From assembly GCA_035079385.1 (NCBI GenBank), contig JAVHKY010000004.1, forward strand, positions 12,493,001-12,557,000: a stretch of 64,000 nt of DNA, given 5' to 3'. Source of the stretch: Aspidiotus rigidus (lineage: Eukaryota > Arthropoda > Insecta > Hemiptera > Diaspididae). A program made the translations under genes and the position numbers. Under the pieces are notes generated by a model. It made no database searches and was not told where the DNA came from. It saw only the letters and a list, made by a program, of their open reading frames with translations. This document shows, piece by piece, positions 10,901-22,643 of the stretch. The stretch's first letter is position 1; the number at the start of each line of letters is the position of its first letter.

Positions 10901-13900
10901 TCAGCTTCTCGACAATGCATTCCTTAGATTCCCTCATCTCCGACATGAGTTTCTCTACACAACATAAACAAGGCAAGTTTGATACATATTTTAAGACGAC
11001 CACGAAAATTTGATTTCAACGCTCAAGTACATCACTTACCTAGAGTTAATTTGGCTTCTGAAGAACTTTGCGCATTCTCCACAGCCTTTTTACGATGAGA
11101 ATCTAAGGCTTGTTGCCTCAAATTAATCTCTTTCTCCACATTATTGATCGCCATCTGATACACTTGTTCTTTAACTTCGAGTTCGTTCATCACCGTAGTC
11201 ACAGAGTCCAGTTGTTTGGCAGTGGCGTCAATCTACAAAGAATAAAGTTATTACAGAATTGCGAATCGAATCAATAGAAATTTGTGAGCAGTTCGCATGC
11301 ACATACGCACCAATAATTGTAAGTTTTCGTTCTCTTCGCGCGTCAGTTTATACAACAAGTTTGATTTGATACGTTCGGCCATCAGTTTACTATTTGCGTC
11401 GTCTTTCTCTCGTAGCTGTTGTATGAGACGCGAATTCTGTTCTTGCATATCTTCAAACGCTTGGTTGGTTACCTCCATCTCACTGAGTAAAGCTTCTTCT
11501 TCCTGTCATGAAATAGGCGATAGTGGATCCAGCCTCAAAGTAAACGATAAAATGAATGAATGAATACCAACCTGTTTGTGAACATTGATCTGTCTCATTA
11601 ATCCGTAATTTTGGTCTTCGAGGTGTTTGATTTTACGTAGGGCGTTTTCATCGGCCATTTTCTTGCGATTTTCTCGTTTTATTTCCTAGAATGATGCACA
11701 AGGAAATGAAATCAGGATTTAAAGCTAGTCATTTAGAATTCGCTCAACTGCAAAAATGTTTATTCTGAAACAAGGTTGTTCATCTCGATTTCAATTCTAG
11801 ATGTAGGTACGGAGTATTTTTTGTTCGTTAATCATTTTGGTAGAAGTGTTTTTTTTATACAGAGATCGGTTAAGCTTCACACCTATGGATAGCTCGATTT
11901 CGTGAAAAGAAAAAAATTCTAGGGTTCGACGAGAACTGAAAAAAAATGTGACAGGAATCGGAGCAGTATTGAAGACTAATTTTTTTTAAAGAATAATCAA
12001 TCAGCAAAATAGAGTAAGTTAATATAAAGAGAAATATTTCTTGAACAAAATGAAGACTTTAGCAACAATTTCGTCAAGTTCTCTCAATCTATCACTAATT
12101 CAGACGATGAAAGGTTGAACGATCCGCGTAATTGGATAACATACCAGAATCCGCCGCATCTGCACTTTTGTTTCTTCGATATCGGTCTTCAATTTCTTTT
12201 CCACGCAAATCAATTCCATATTTTCTCTCTTATCGCGATTCACTCCTCTGTACATGTCCAGTAACAACTTCAATTCTTTTTGATCCATCTCGGATTTTCT
12301 GCATTATTGACGAAGCGATTCAAATCAGAGCAACTAATTTGAAGTAGACATACTTTCTCATCTTTACTCTACTCACTTCAACTGGCTCCTTAGATCTTGT
12401 ACATATTCGTCGTCCGATAACTTTTCGTAATCTATATCATCGGTATCCATACATTCGCGAACTTCTTTCGAGCCACGCGCTAGTATTTCATGGTACTCGT
12501 GTAGTTTCCATCGTGCTGTCGAGGACAGACGTGACGACCCGGGGTTCGAAAAACGCAATTGCGCACGCGCCATCGAAGGAGAAGGCGACGAAGGAGGACT
12601 GTACTCGGAAGATTCTTGCTTCACTGTTATTGGCAATGATGGTCGTTCGTAAGGACCAATTAACGCATCCTAGATAACGACATAAATTAAAATAATTTAT
12701 AGGAAAACGAAAACCTAGGGAAAGCTAGAAAGAAGAATGACTTCGCCTACCCTGGAAACGTCGTTCTCGATATTGTTCGAAGAATCTTCTTTTTTAACGA
12801 CTACGTGTTCGTCTTTCGCAGATGGGTCGAAGAGGTCTTCCGTCGATTCCAGACCATACTCGACTTCATCAAAATCTGAACTACTACCGCCTTCTGGTTC
12901 TAGTTTGAATTTCGAATCGGCGTAACACTGTTTACTCAACTAAGGACACGAGGATAAAATAAATTCGTTAATTCTAGATTTTTCCTATTTCTAATACTCG
13001 CTTTTTGAGAGCATTTAATTTCCTTAGCAACTTGAGAAGGTTTTTGAAAACAGAATTACGCAAACCACTTACCGCGTTCAACTCGGAATTCAGTTGTTTA
13101 TATCGGTGTTTATAGCGTTGAGCTTCATGCTTCAAATGTTTGTTGTGCTTCTGCAATCGTACGAGGAGATATCGCATTTCTCTATTGAGAGGACCAGTTT
13201 GCTCATTCGCGATGAGATTTTTTTCGAATTCAGTCTTCAGGGTTTGGTACTCGCGTTTCAGCGACGAGTTCAACGATTGCATTTCCTGTAGATCGGCTTG
13301 TAATTTACGCAACGTCATCAGATCTTCAGTCTGGAAATTAAAGAAAGTGAATGTTGCGGGAGTCCTTTAGGTCCTCAAATGAATTATACCACCATAACAT
13401 ACCTCAGTCATCTCCAACTTATTGGTGAATGACACATTCAACGTTTGAACCTGGGCGTGATATTCTTCGATCTGATCCTTTATCTGGATCGTTTCATTGT
13501 AGAGCACAGAAAATTGGGATTGTAAACACTTGTACTCAGTTGTATTTTCAACCACGTCGTCGGGTATATTATTCATCTATTAACCAAAAATATTGACGAA
13601 AGTTATCATATTCAAGGTTTTCATTTTTTCTTTATGTCGAGAAGTATTTTGATGGATACTTACTTTGTTTTCAAGTTCCTTTAAACTATCTACAGCGTTT
13701 TGGTATTTGATGCGCAGTGTTTTCAGTTCTTGACAACGATCATGCGTCAGTTCACGTTGAATCTCCAATTCTTCTTCGAGTTCTTCAAGCTAATCAGAAT
13801 AATAAAATTGTTTACAAGACGAGCAAGCACAAGATGGAGAAAAGCAACCAATAAAGATAGTCACTCGGAATCTAGCGAAATGAAAGAGCTTCTGAATTAT

Positions 13901-15779
13901 CTCCTTTCTCCCAACCACAAAGGGATACATTAGAATTCTATTCATTGGCGTATAGAAATTAGTCTTTTTTAGGGCTCAAGGAAAACTTAGGAGTTTCCAG
14001 TTCAATTGTTGAAAGACAAACCTACGCTGGAACCCTATACTCACTTTTTTCTCGTTCACGGACGTAGCGTCGGCTTTGGGCGGAGAAGAGATTTCTCGAA
14101 TTTTCATCCTTTGCGATACTTCCGGAGTTTCGGCTAAATGACGTTCAATTTTGATTTTCTTGCTTTTCAGTTTTTCATTTTCATACTCGATATCTTCGAT
14201 TCTGCTTTTCCATTCTTTGTATTCCTCCTCTTTTGTTTCCAAAGCTCTCATTATTGCTCTTTCCTACAAATTAAAATATCCGATGAGCGTTTCTGTTTAC
14301 TTACGGAACATCAATCCTGACTACAAAAATACATATTCTCAAAATAAAAGCAAAGCATTGATATGAAAATACAAACTTACTTTCGCAGTTGATTCTTCAT
14401 AATGCTGCTGAAAAGTCTTGATCAAGTTTTGTAGTTTGGTATTATCCGCTCCAAACTGATCCAAAATGGTCCGCAATTCCTGTTCCGGTGGTACCCAGGA
14501 ATTACTATCTTTTCTCGAAGAGTCATTAGCGATCGACAGGTCTGATTTACATTTTTCAACCGAACTAGATGATGCGTCACGAGCATCAATCTTGTCAATA
14601 TTCGGATCACCATCGACGTCATTTATATCATTTTTTTCGTCAATTCTGATAATCATGTTGACAATTTCATCGAGCACTTCGGTTACTATTTTATCGTCTT
14701 CAACAAAAGAACTTGCAGGCTCGGACAGAGTGGATTCAGAATGGATACCATTTTCAGCAACTGATGATGAGGCCATTAAAGAAGATGTTTTATTCGATTT
14801 TTCAGTGCCATCGCTCGTTTCTGACTCGGAAACGCTATCTAATCCTTCGATACATGCCGTTAGTTTTTCGTACAAATTTCCGTCTTCGAAAGTTTTACAA
14901 TCTTGATTTACATCATCAGCGACACAAGGAAGATTATGATTATTCTGTATAAACAAATCTTCATCATCAAACGGTAAAATATCATCGAACTGATCGATTC
15001 TCTTGCCTAGAACAACGCGGAAACGAATATGAATCTTAAGAATAACTCATGCGCTATACGAGAAGTATTATAAACAAGATTTTACAATTTTTGGACGCAG
15101 CTTTCATTACATCCAACGTTTTCTCATTTCTAGTGAGAACGTAATCGTAGTTTTTCAGTATTTTCGTCAACGCTTCGATAGAAACATGGATCATATCGAC
15201 AAACTTTGAAACATCACGGGTCTCTTCGTTACACGAGTTTAACGTTTTTACGAAAGAAGAGATTTTTTCGTTTTCAACTGATAATTAGAAGTATCGATTA
15301 GGTCTCATGACAACAGAAGGAGAAACAATATTCAAATACATACTTGTGCGAATATTAGAACAGAACACGTCATCATATCGTGTGAAAATATGAGTTGCAT
15401 TTGTGTTCAAACGTTCCCAGTGATTATTTACGACATTCATTACGGTTTCATCCTGATTCTGACGTTTCTCCAATTGTTCAATTCTTTGTTGAAGTTCGTC
15501 TTCAATGCGTTGATATTCGTCCAGTTTCTGTAATTGATATGATGAATCTGAGTTGCTGTGAAATTAAACAGTAGTTATACGTCACAAATATCTTACCATT
15601 TGTAATTTTTTATTTTGAAATTGTAACACTTTTCCGTCCATCTCATCCAAAGTGGACACCGGCCCTATGCGAATAGGTTCGAATATCACCTTTCGAAAGA
15701 CCATATTATCTTTGTTTTCAGAATCAACGACGTCTTTGGCTCCCTCTTCCATGGTATTTTCAACTCTATCACTGGTCAT
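7711..15779 (-). CDS. Bre1: Bre1 E3 ubiquitin-protein ligase (RNF20/RNF40 orthologue)
   Basis: Bre1 is the nuclear RING E3 that, with the Rad6-type E2, monoubiquitinates histone H2B and thereby promotes H3K4 and H3K79 methylation. I assembled 16 coding exons: 15597-15779, 15344-15527, 15086-15277, 14381-15006, 14045-14263, 13664-13789, 13403-13576, 13073-13330, 12751-12939, 12377-12669, 12145-12298, 11572-11685, 11311-11502, 11040-11232, 10860-10954, 7711-7995. All junctions are GT-AG and all phases agree. The total is 3477 nt, 1158 aa, longer than the roughly 1000 aa usual in the family. Conserved blocks in order: [10 protein letters not shown] near residue 45, [15 protein letters not shown] near 525, [15 protein letters not shown] near 610, [10 protein letters not shown] near 825, [10 protein letters not shown] near 920, and a C-terminal RING. 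Most of the rest is coiled coil. The start at 15779 is the first Met in frame in that exon. Confidence 0.97.
9262..10292. repeat. About 103-bp VNTR, 10 copies, in Bre1 intron 15
   Basis: The core CCCATTCTGCTGATCGTTTC, or a close variant, occurs at about 9302, 9407, 9511, 9613, 9717, 9821, 9914, 10019, 10122 and 10224. Each is followed by AATTTAAATGGATGATAATA and TGGACAGAAATTGGAGAATG. Units alternate between CTCCCATTC and CCTCCTTTC types, hinting at a two-unit higher order. One unit near 9860 has lost GATGATAATAT. It is intronic and non-coding. Confidence 0.9.
14381..15006 (-). CDS. Bre1: Bre1 exon 4 with acidic Ser-rich insertion
   Basis: This is the longest exon (626 nt, residues about 187-395). 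It opens with an acidic stretch ([13 protein letters not shown]) and runs through long Ser/Asp/Glu-rich sequence ([20 protein letters not shown]) before coiled coil resumes at [20 protein letters not shown]. Human and fly Bre1 have a shorter linker in this interval, so this exon accounts for much of the extra length. The reading frame is open across the whole exon, and both splice sites fit. The function of the insertion is unknown. Confidence 0.85.
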
Positions 15780-15867
15780 CGTTATCGTCGGAATGAAACT
15801 AAATTGTTCACTTATTCAATTTTCGAAAAAATTATTATCTTGAAAATACAAGTCTTAGGAAACTTAC

Positions 15868-15970
15868 GACTGATTGAAAGCTTATTCAACCACCTGATTA
15901 ATTCCGTAACGGAATGAGCCTCTTGCATTCAACTGAAATGAAGAGCAACCGAGAACATCCATACTAAAAT
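15868..15970 (-). promoter_or_regulatory. Bre1 5' UTR exon with a 26-codon uORF
   Basis: A polypyrimidine-AG acceptor ends at 15971 and a GTAAGT donor starts at 15867, defining a 103-nt leader exon. It contains a complete minus-strand uORF (15962 to 15882) that begins MDVLGCSSFQ and ends in TAA before the exon ends, so it cannot be an alternative Bre1 N-terminus. A further leader exon probably ends at 16078, where another GTAAGT follows. The coding exon would then begin at 15798, after TTTAG. Splicing is inferred from consensus sites only. Confidence 0.55.
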
Positions 15971-16560
15971 CTGAAAGAATAATAAGAATTCTTATCGTTC
16001 CATAGTGAATATAATAGAATGACTACACTATGAGAAAAAATCCGTCAATCCATACAAGTATAATCCATTATACTTACGCTTCGTATCATTAATGGCGAGA
16101 TGCTAAGATATTTTTCCGTATCATCGCTTTCGTTCTTTTCAAAAGTTCGTTTTAATGAACCGCAGATGTCAAGACGAAGTATGTGTACATATACAACGCG
16201 TTAAAATTTAGAATCATGATCCGTTTCATTTATTTATGATTTATCTGGCGATTCAGTTCGATTTTAGAATAATCGGAATCCGACTTGGACTCCTTCTTGA
16301 ATGCGAATTCTTGGTGTTTTGTTTTCTCTATCGCTGTTTTCTCACTTGAATTGTGATAATGAAACAGTGTTCATAGATACAAATTTATCGAAAATTATTG
16401 GCTACACTGAAGCACATACCACTTCAGAAAACGCTAGGAGCGCTGGTGACAATGGACAGAATATTGTCGTTATTATTTTTGTTTCATTATTTGGGCCGAC
16501 CATCCGCTAGGAGCGCTAGTTACGCACGTGGTTCATTTACTCAAAATGGTATATTTGCCA

Positions 16561-16797
16561 AAATTGAAAACAGGAACTAAACTATAGCAGTATAATATGA
16601 GAGAAAAATGAAAAACTTGGAATAACTCTTGAATAAAGTGGAATTAAAGATTTTGTCATCTCATCTATTTTGTAGAATTTTTATTTTTCATCTTTTATGA
16701 GATGTCCGGAAGCCAAATCTGCTTTATTCAAGTGTTATTATGATTTTTTTATTTTAACCCCATTATACTGCCATAGTTTAGCTCCAGTTTTCAATTC
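16561..16797. mobile_element. Foldback MITE, about 237 bp
   Basis: The outer arms start AAATTGAAAACAGGAACTAA and end in a near reverse complement (GCTCCAGTTTTCAATTCC). The complementarity continues inward with indels to ATGAGATG/CATCTCAT around a short centre at 16665-16690. No ORF is present. It lies about 500 bp upstream of the Bre1 leader. Confidence 0.65.
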
Positions 16798-16799
16798 CT

Positions 16800-18441
16800 G
16801 CCCGTTTTGTAAAAATGCAGCGCGGCACTAGCAATACTCCCACTGCAATTCTGACCCCCCCCCCATATATTTTCTGGCCGCAAATTAACCGCACTCTGCA
16901 ACTCTTGACTGATTCCTCTCAACTTTAATACATATCTCCAGCAATAAAAATTTTTTCTGCAGTAAACAAATCAGCGGAAACGCATCTTTATATTATGCAG
17001 AGTAGAGAAAATTCAGAAGTTATTTTCAGTCACATAGTGGCAATAAACGTGCTGTTATTCTCACAAGTTGCAGTAACAACAAAATTTCAGCCAATCATAT
17101 ATTTTTTCTATATACTTACATAAAAAAATATTGTACAATACTAGTGGGTCAAAACAGCATTTTGCTGCCTCCCTAATTGATCAAGATTAGCTGAGGATGT
17201 TGAAATATCAAATATGATATATTGTCTAGGGTAATCTAACATTAGGTAAGTATCTTGAGTGAAAATTCTTGCAATACCTACTCATACCGCAGAACTATTG
17301 GATACACTCAAATTATGAGGCATATGTTTCCTTCTTGATATAGCTGTTAATCATGTGTTAATGTTAACAACCTTAGCTTGTCTAAGTACCACAACTGTGT
17401 AGTTAGCTACATAATGATCCAAGTAAGGAAAATAATGTTTCTATATACATAATTCAGTAGTCAATTAATTTCAAGGAATTTTTAAGACAAGCAATAAGCA
17501 AAGACACCAATAGGATTTTATTCTTATTTTTGTAAAGGCATAAGTAGGTCTGTATATGTTGTAAAATAACATTACATAATACATCTGCCAAGAACTGGCA
17601 CAGCCTTGAAATAGGACAGAGCAACTGCGTCAGCTCCATTCAGATTGCGACAAATTAAAATCATTATAAAGTGAAATTTGCTCCAATATCAAACAGATCT
17701 AAACTTCTTTGCAATTATCAGCAATTTACCAGTAGGCCTAATATTACAAAATTTCAGAGGTCTATTGAAATCTGAGTGGATGTTTCCAGTGACTAATAAA
17801 TAACTAGGTAGTTGTCAGTATAACAATTAAGAGAGTCGAGTATCTGGAAAAGACGGATAAGTATGCTTATTTTCAATTGAGTCATGCATGGTGGCTTCTA
17901 TGTGAGTATAAATTTCTAATATTTATGCTATTATGGAAATAAAATCTATTGCGATTACCTTCATTCTCAGTGGTTGTTGAACTCGTCCATAAATTGTAAT
18001 CCACATAGATTTATGATTTTATGATAAATATGATATTTAGAATTACACAATAACTTTCAGTTGGCCTGCAAACATTATACATGTTTCTACAACATATAAA
18101 ATACTTAGGTACTTTACTATTGTTTGCACATAATCTTTCTGCTTCAAACCCTAAGGTTAGTCATTTATCTAAAGTAGGTTTTGTCAATTATTAAATTTAT
18201 TTTGCAAAATATTTTACAAGTAATACTAGTTTACAAACATGTTACCCAATGTAGTTGAATCTAAGAAATCTTTTCCTTAAGTTGGTATTGAGTTTATAAA
18301 CCAACCTACTATATTATCCTGTTTACTGCAATGGAGGTATTAATAAAATCATTGCATTTTTAGAAAAACAAATGTTAATAATAATAAATAATGTTGTTTA
18401 GCTTTGCTTGTGATTTTTCCTATATTTGTATAGATAACATA
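16800..18441. other. Intergenic, no feature recognised
   Basis: AT-rich unique-looking sequence with a run of C at 16855-16863. There are no credible ORFs and no clear repeats. The part closest to 18442 lies downstream of the first alpha gene and may hold its 3' UTR. Confidence 0.4.
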
Positions 18442-18669
18442 TCAGGTTTGGTGAGGGTGATAATTTTTGTTATTATAGAAAATGCAATCATAGTCTAAAT
18501 CGAGATTGTCCAGATCATAATATAAATCATAGTCCAAGTCAGGATTGTCCAGATCATACACAATTATGTAATTAAGTGTATTAAACATCCATAACAGCAT
18601 CAAAACAGATATCAAACACCCTATAAAGACACACAAATAAGTCAACACAATAACCCTTACTTCCAACAT
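18442..18669 (-). CDS. Alpha family copy 1: small single-pass membrane protein, divergent tail
   Basis: This is an unrecognised 75-residue protein. Residues about 5-30 are strongly hydrophobic (VIVLTYLCVFIGCLISVLML) and suit a transmembrane helix or signal anchor. The tail has IVYDLDNPDLDYD and then a second degenerate copy, YDLDNLDLDYD, so the acidic motif is duplicated here only. A splice acceptor, TTCTATTCTAG, precedes the exon at 18695, as in the other four copies. Unlike those, frame 0 from the acceptor meets a stop, so Met at 18669 is the likely start or this copy uses another site. The ENQSNHRH ending of the other copies is replaced by an Asn/Tyr/His-rich end. Confidence 0.55.
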   Translation of the reverse strand: MLEVRVIVLTYLCVFIGCLISVLMLLWMFNTLNYIIVYDLDNPDLDYDLYYDLDNLDLDYDCIFYNNKNYHPHQT

Positions 18670-18828
18670 TGCACTTCCACTGCCTTGTAGTATTCCTAGA
18701 ATAGAATGAAAATATATTCAGAAGTAGGCCTAATATATAGTACCAATTTTAGGCTTAAGCCCTCAATTCATAAGGATGGGTCTATTCAAGGTACATTGCA
18801 ATTTTAACTTCATTTTTTGCTAGAAATG

Positions 18829-19234
18829 CAGTTTAGCGGACCGTATTATCCCTCCTGGCACGTTTGGATTTGCCCCACTTTAAGCAAACGTACCCGTATG
18901 AAATTTGCGATATTTTACCTTATTTGTTCAAACGTACTATCGATTCCCATGAGAAATACATAGGAACGTTTCGATCATAAATCACTACCGGTATTTGAAT
19001 GTAAGGAAGAAATAAGAAATTTGAAGTTTATATTCAGAATCTGAAAGTTATAAAGCATTTGCAAATGTTCCTCTGGTTTCTTATTTATTTATGGTTTTCG
19101 AATAATAACTAGGTAATGATCGAAACGTCCCTATGTATTTCTTATAGAGTGAAATTTTTGTTTTGAACACAAACGGTAAACTGGGGTACGACTCTGTTAA
19201 GGTGGGGTTTTGAAAAAATACGGTCCGCTGACTG
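18829..19234. mobile_element. 406-bp TIR element
   Basis: The ends CAGTTTAGCGGACCGTATT and AATACGGTCCGCTGACTG are inverted repeats. A second inverted pair inside (18952-18980 and 19114-19142, sharing ATGATCGAAACGT) makes the whole element fold back. The left end also shares CCCCACTTTAA with the inverse of the right end. I found no clear target duplication. No ORF. Confidence 0.65.
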
Positions 19235-19299
19235 CTCTCCAGGAATTATCATCTTCACACCCATTTCTCTGCCAGTGACTGCAACACTATCAACAAACA

Positions 19300-19850
19300 T
19301 TTTGAGGGTGTTATGATATCCTCTTTATGTCCTCATAATATCCTCGCTGGTGAGGCCACTTAACGGGTGTAGTGAGGACACAATGCGAATGTCAAAGTCT
19401 TTAACATGTTTCCTCATTATACCCTCATTATGTCCTCACCGTTGAGGATACCTTCAGGGTGAAATGAGGATATGAAGGAGGTATCAAAGTCGTCCTCTTT
19501 ATGTCCTCATAATATCCTCAAAAGCGCGATTAATCAGCGGGTGTAGTGAGGACACGATGCAAATGTCACAGTGTCTAATAAGTTTCCTCATTACACCCTC
19601 ATTTTGTCCTCATCATTGAGGATACTGTCAGGGTGAAATGAGTATATAAAGAGGATTTGTGAAACTCATAATCTGCTTCCTCATTTCACCCTTTAAATGT
19701 CCTCAATATGAGGACACATTAAGGACATAATGAGGGTAATGAAACTATTTTTTAAAAGAGGGGGTGGTCTTCAAATTAATTTTGTTGTATCCTCAATACT
19801 TCCTCATTATGTTCTCATTGTGAGGACATAATGAGGACATTTTATTCACC
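19300..19850. repeat. 176-bp satellite dense in TCCTCAT/ATGAGGA motifs
   Basis: TCCTCTTTATGTCCTCATAA starts at about 19318 and again at about 19494, giving two full units. GTGTAGTGAGGACAC and GTGAAATGAG recur at the same spacing. A third, partial part carries an inverted pair around 19801-19840, where TCCTCATTATGTTCTCA faces its complement. The motif occurs on both strands throughout, so single strands could fold extensively. No ORF. Confidence 0.75.
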
Positions 19851-20322
19851 GAGCTACGCAACAAAGAAAAAAAAATTGAAAAAGGAGAAATGAAATTATA
19901 CAATTCTAGAGGTATCATGATGCCGTCAACGGGGCCAGGGTGGTGTATTCGCGAATTTTTCAATTGGGTTACAGTGAGACTGAAGAAATGAAACATGTCA
20001 ATTTCAAATAAAATCTGTTCCAATATCAAACAGGTTTGGACTCTTCTGCAATCGCCAAGAATTCACAAATAGTATTGCAGCGTGAACAGAGTGTTAAGCA
20101 CGTAACAAAAGAAGTTGAATAAATCAACCCATCGAATAAGTGAATTACCTACTTCTCTTTCTGTTGATGGTCATTAAAACAATCAAAAAAATTGAAACCT
20201 ATAGAAAGAATGTGAACATACTTCTCTTCAGTTGAGTTCTCCATTTCCTGCCATGATTACTTCTGGGTGAGCATAAATTTTAAATACTTTTGGGATAGTA
20301 TCCCTTACAGTTACGTTTTTTG

Positions 20323-20505
20323 TCAATGCAATATTTTAAATAGATGATCTCCGAGAATTGTAGTCAACATTGAACTATTTTTAATTTTCATTGGTGGTTG
20401 GCTCTCCAGAATTATTTGATATCTTTTAGCTGAAGGTGGTACACAATCACCACATTTTTTTAGTTTTTTTTTGTAATGCATAAGATACTCATTATTTTCT
20501 ATCAT
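20323..20505 (-). CDS. Possible small ORF in R2, poorly conserved
   Basis: The minus-strand ORF has 60 residues and starts MIENNEYLMHYKKK, with CGDCVPPSAKRY following. The counterpart near 36505 keeps the start and CDDCVPDSA but stops after 26 codons. The counterparts near 41743 and 51842 keep NNEYLICYK and then stop at codon 17. The N-terminus is retained but length is not, so this may be an exon end, a decayed gene or chance. No function is suggested. Confidence 0.2.
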   Translation of the reverse strand: MIENNEYLMHYKKKLKKCGDCVPPSAKRYQIILESQPPMKIKNSSMLTTILGDHLFKILH

Positions 20506-21029
20506 ATAGGTCTACTGCTTGGATGTCAAACCTTTAAAAAAATTGTCCATTTGAATTTGTTTCCATCAATTCACAATTTACATTTCCAAAATATTTTACG
20601 AGTAATCATTCTTGTTTACAAACATTCTTCACAATTATGAATCTTGAGAAATCTGTTTTCATATTTGGGATGCAAGACTGCTATAACCTGCTATACTCTG
20701 TTTACTATGCATGAAGAAAATGAGTATAACAAAAGATTCCGCGTTTCAAGTTGTCAATTTGAAATTTTTCCATTAATTCAAGAATTTATGTGTATATGTT
20801 GAGACAATTTAATTGTAGTTATTGTGAAGTTATAAATACCATCTGTAATTTTCTTTCTTTATTTTATTGGACGTTAATGAAGTGGCATCAATCTATACAC
20901 AGGGTTAGGCCAATTGCAGATCTATCATTGTATTTGCTTTTGTAAATTTCAGTGTATTAATTATTATTTTTCCTTTTACACTAGCTCAGGTCCAGATTAT
21001 CTTGATTGGGCTCTTATTCTACCTCAGAA

Positions 21030-21170
21030 ATGCCACAAGGTGATGATCGCAGAATTACACTTAAATTCATATATGTAGGCTTCAGCATTTGCTTGATGAC
21101 TCTGTACATGTTTATAACGCCGCTAGTTTTTTGGATTGAATCTCTGATGAGCGACGACAAAGGCGACTAA
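21030..21170 (+). CDS. Beta family copy 1: 46-residue single-pass membrane protein
   Basis: The start is at ATG 21030, just after a pyrimidine tract and CTCAG at 21021-21026, a plausible 3' splice site, so this may be the only coding exon or the last one. A polar head (MPQGDDRRI) leads into about 25 hydrophobic residues (FIYVGFSICLMTLYMFITPL) and an amphipathic end, VFWIESLMSDDKGD. The paralog at 36998 keeps FITPxVFWIESLxS, which suggests past selection. I recognise no family. It lies in the same block system as the alpha genes but on the opposite strand. Confidence 0.45.
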   Translation: MPQGDDRRITLKFIYVGFSICLMTLYMFITPLVFWIESLMSDDKGD

Positions 21171-21559
21171 GTACCACAATGATCACAATTAAGTACCTAC
21201 AATATAATGAGATTATAATTACAATTGTGATGATTACAACCACTATTGAGGTTTATTAGTAGTTTAAGGGGAGAGGAGAAACAGGCGGCAAAGCTTCACA
21301 GCGTGAAACGATGTTATATGTGAATGTCATAAGAAAATTTTTTTGATAATAAAATTCACTCACTTGAATGCTCGTTGCACTTACTTCTTAATTTGAAAGG
21401 TAAAACCTATGTTTCATCTCTTTTCCCGTAATGATGCAATATCACTGGAGGATCCTAAATATTATCAAGTTTACTCATAGATGATAGTATTATCCAGCGC
21501 CACATTCATGAAAAGGCGGAGTAAGCAGCCGCTTAGGGCGGAGAATTTGCAAACTTTAC

Positions 21560-22215
21560 ATTTTTTTTTTTTTTTTCCTATTCAATAGACTATAGAGGGT
21601 TGGTGGTTCTCTATCCACATAATATGGTGGCACAAAGGGTGAATCTGGCGCCGGGATCATCAAGCGTTCCATACCAAAGCAATACTTGAGTACAATTATC
21701 TAAAATACCACGGTAAAATGATCGCCAAGATGTCATACTGTACCTACATTGCAAGTTGATCCTTTGAAATAGAAAGTTCTTATACGGGAAGTGAATATTG
21801 ATATTATTATTATTGGAGTGCCCTCCAACAACCAATTGGCCAATGACAGAAGGGCACTATAAACAGAAAAAATAAAAAATAAAAAATAAAAACAAAATCA
21901 AAATATGTAAAAAAAAAAAAAAAAAGTACAATAAAAACAAAAACAAAAATAAAAATGATAGAAAAATACGGATAATAAACAACAAAAAAAAAAAAAAAAC
22001 AATAATGATAATATGTCCACCACTAGCCACCCCAACCCTGGTCCCATGTCCAATCCCCCAACCCCTTCCACAAACCAATCATTTCGAAGAATAAATAAAA
22101 AGAAAAATAAATGAATAGAAAAAAATAAATAAATGAATAGATATAATAATAATAATTACGGATATATTATGGAGGCCATTTGATCATAGGGGTGCGGACA
22201 AAAAATGTATAATTA
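21560..22215. repeat. Low-complexity T- and A-rich region
   Basis: Contains a T run at 21560-21578, A runs near 21910 and 21985, and AAATAAATAAA-like tracts to about 22215. A non-repetitive C-rich patch sits at 22020-22075. The minus strand reads as a Phe/Leu-rich ORF only because of the poly-T. Confidence 0.7.
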
Positions 22216-22643
22216 AAAAAAAAAAGGCTTAGCAATCAGTATTATGGCGCTCTCAGTACATACATTCAAAATATAATGAAATATTCATTATGTTGTACAA
22301 TACAGAACATAAATATCTCCTTAAGGCTCTCTTTGAACTTGATCTAGTCCTATAATCTAACCTGATGACGTCATGAAAGTCGAATGCGCTTGCGCTTGGT
22401 GAAATTTCCCGAGAATGTTTCCCAACAAAAGTGATGGCCGGGTTCCCGTTAAAAAATTGAAACTGCAAGTAAAATGGTTTCAGGGTATTATGACTTGGGC
22501 CCAACTTAAACAATTATCAATCGTCAATTCCAGGACGCATGTTGATACTTTTTGCCCCATTTTCTGCGGTACTAAAACTCTCAGAGTGTCTCCTACTTTT
22601 GAGTCTGGAAAATTTTGTTCCGATTATAATTCTATCCTTTAAC

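Larger units (their letters stand above)
19950..21260. repeat. R2 paralogous block, copy 1
   Basis: This block recurs at 36290-37210, 41190-42090, 51290-52190 and from 63810 to the window end. It starts near GAAACATGTCAAT and includes TGTAACATATRAGATACTCAT-like sequence and GGTTGGCTCTC. Only copies 1 and 2 extend to the beta ORF; the later three diverge just after AAATACCAT. The blocks alternate with the blocks that carry alpha genes. Confidence 0.75.

Noticed and set aside
16301..16510. 69-codon ORF with a signal-peptide-like start upstream of Bre1
   Set aside because: The hydrophobic start is suggestive, but there is no homologue, no second copy and no splice signal that I could tie to it.
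21857..22078. Phe/Leu-rich minus-strand ORF
   Set aside because: Produced by A-rich simple sequence.
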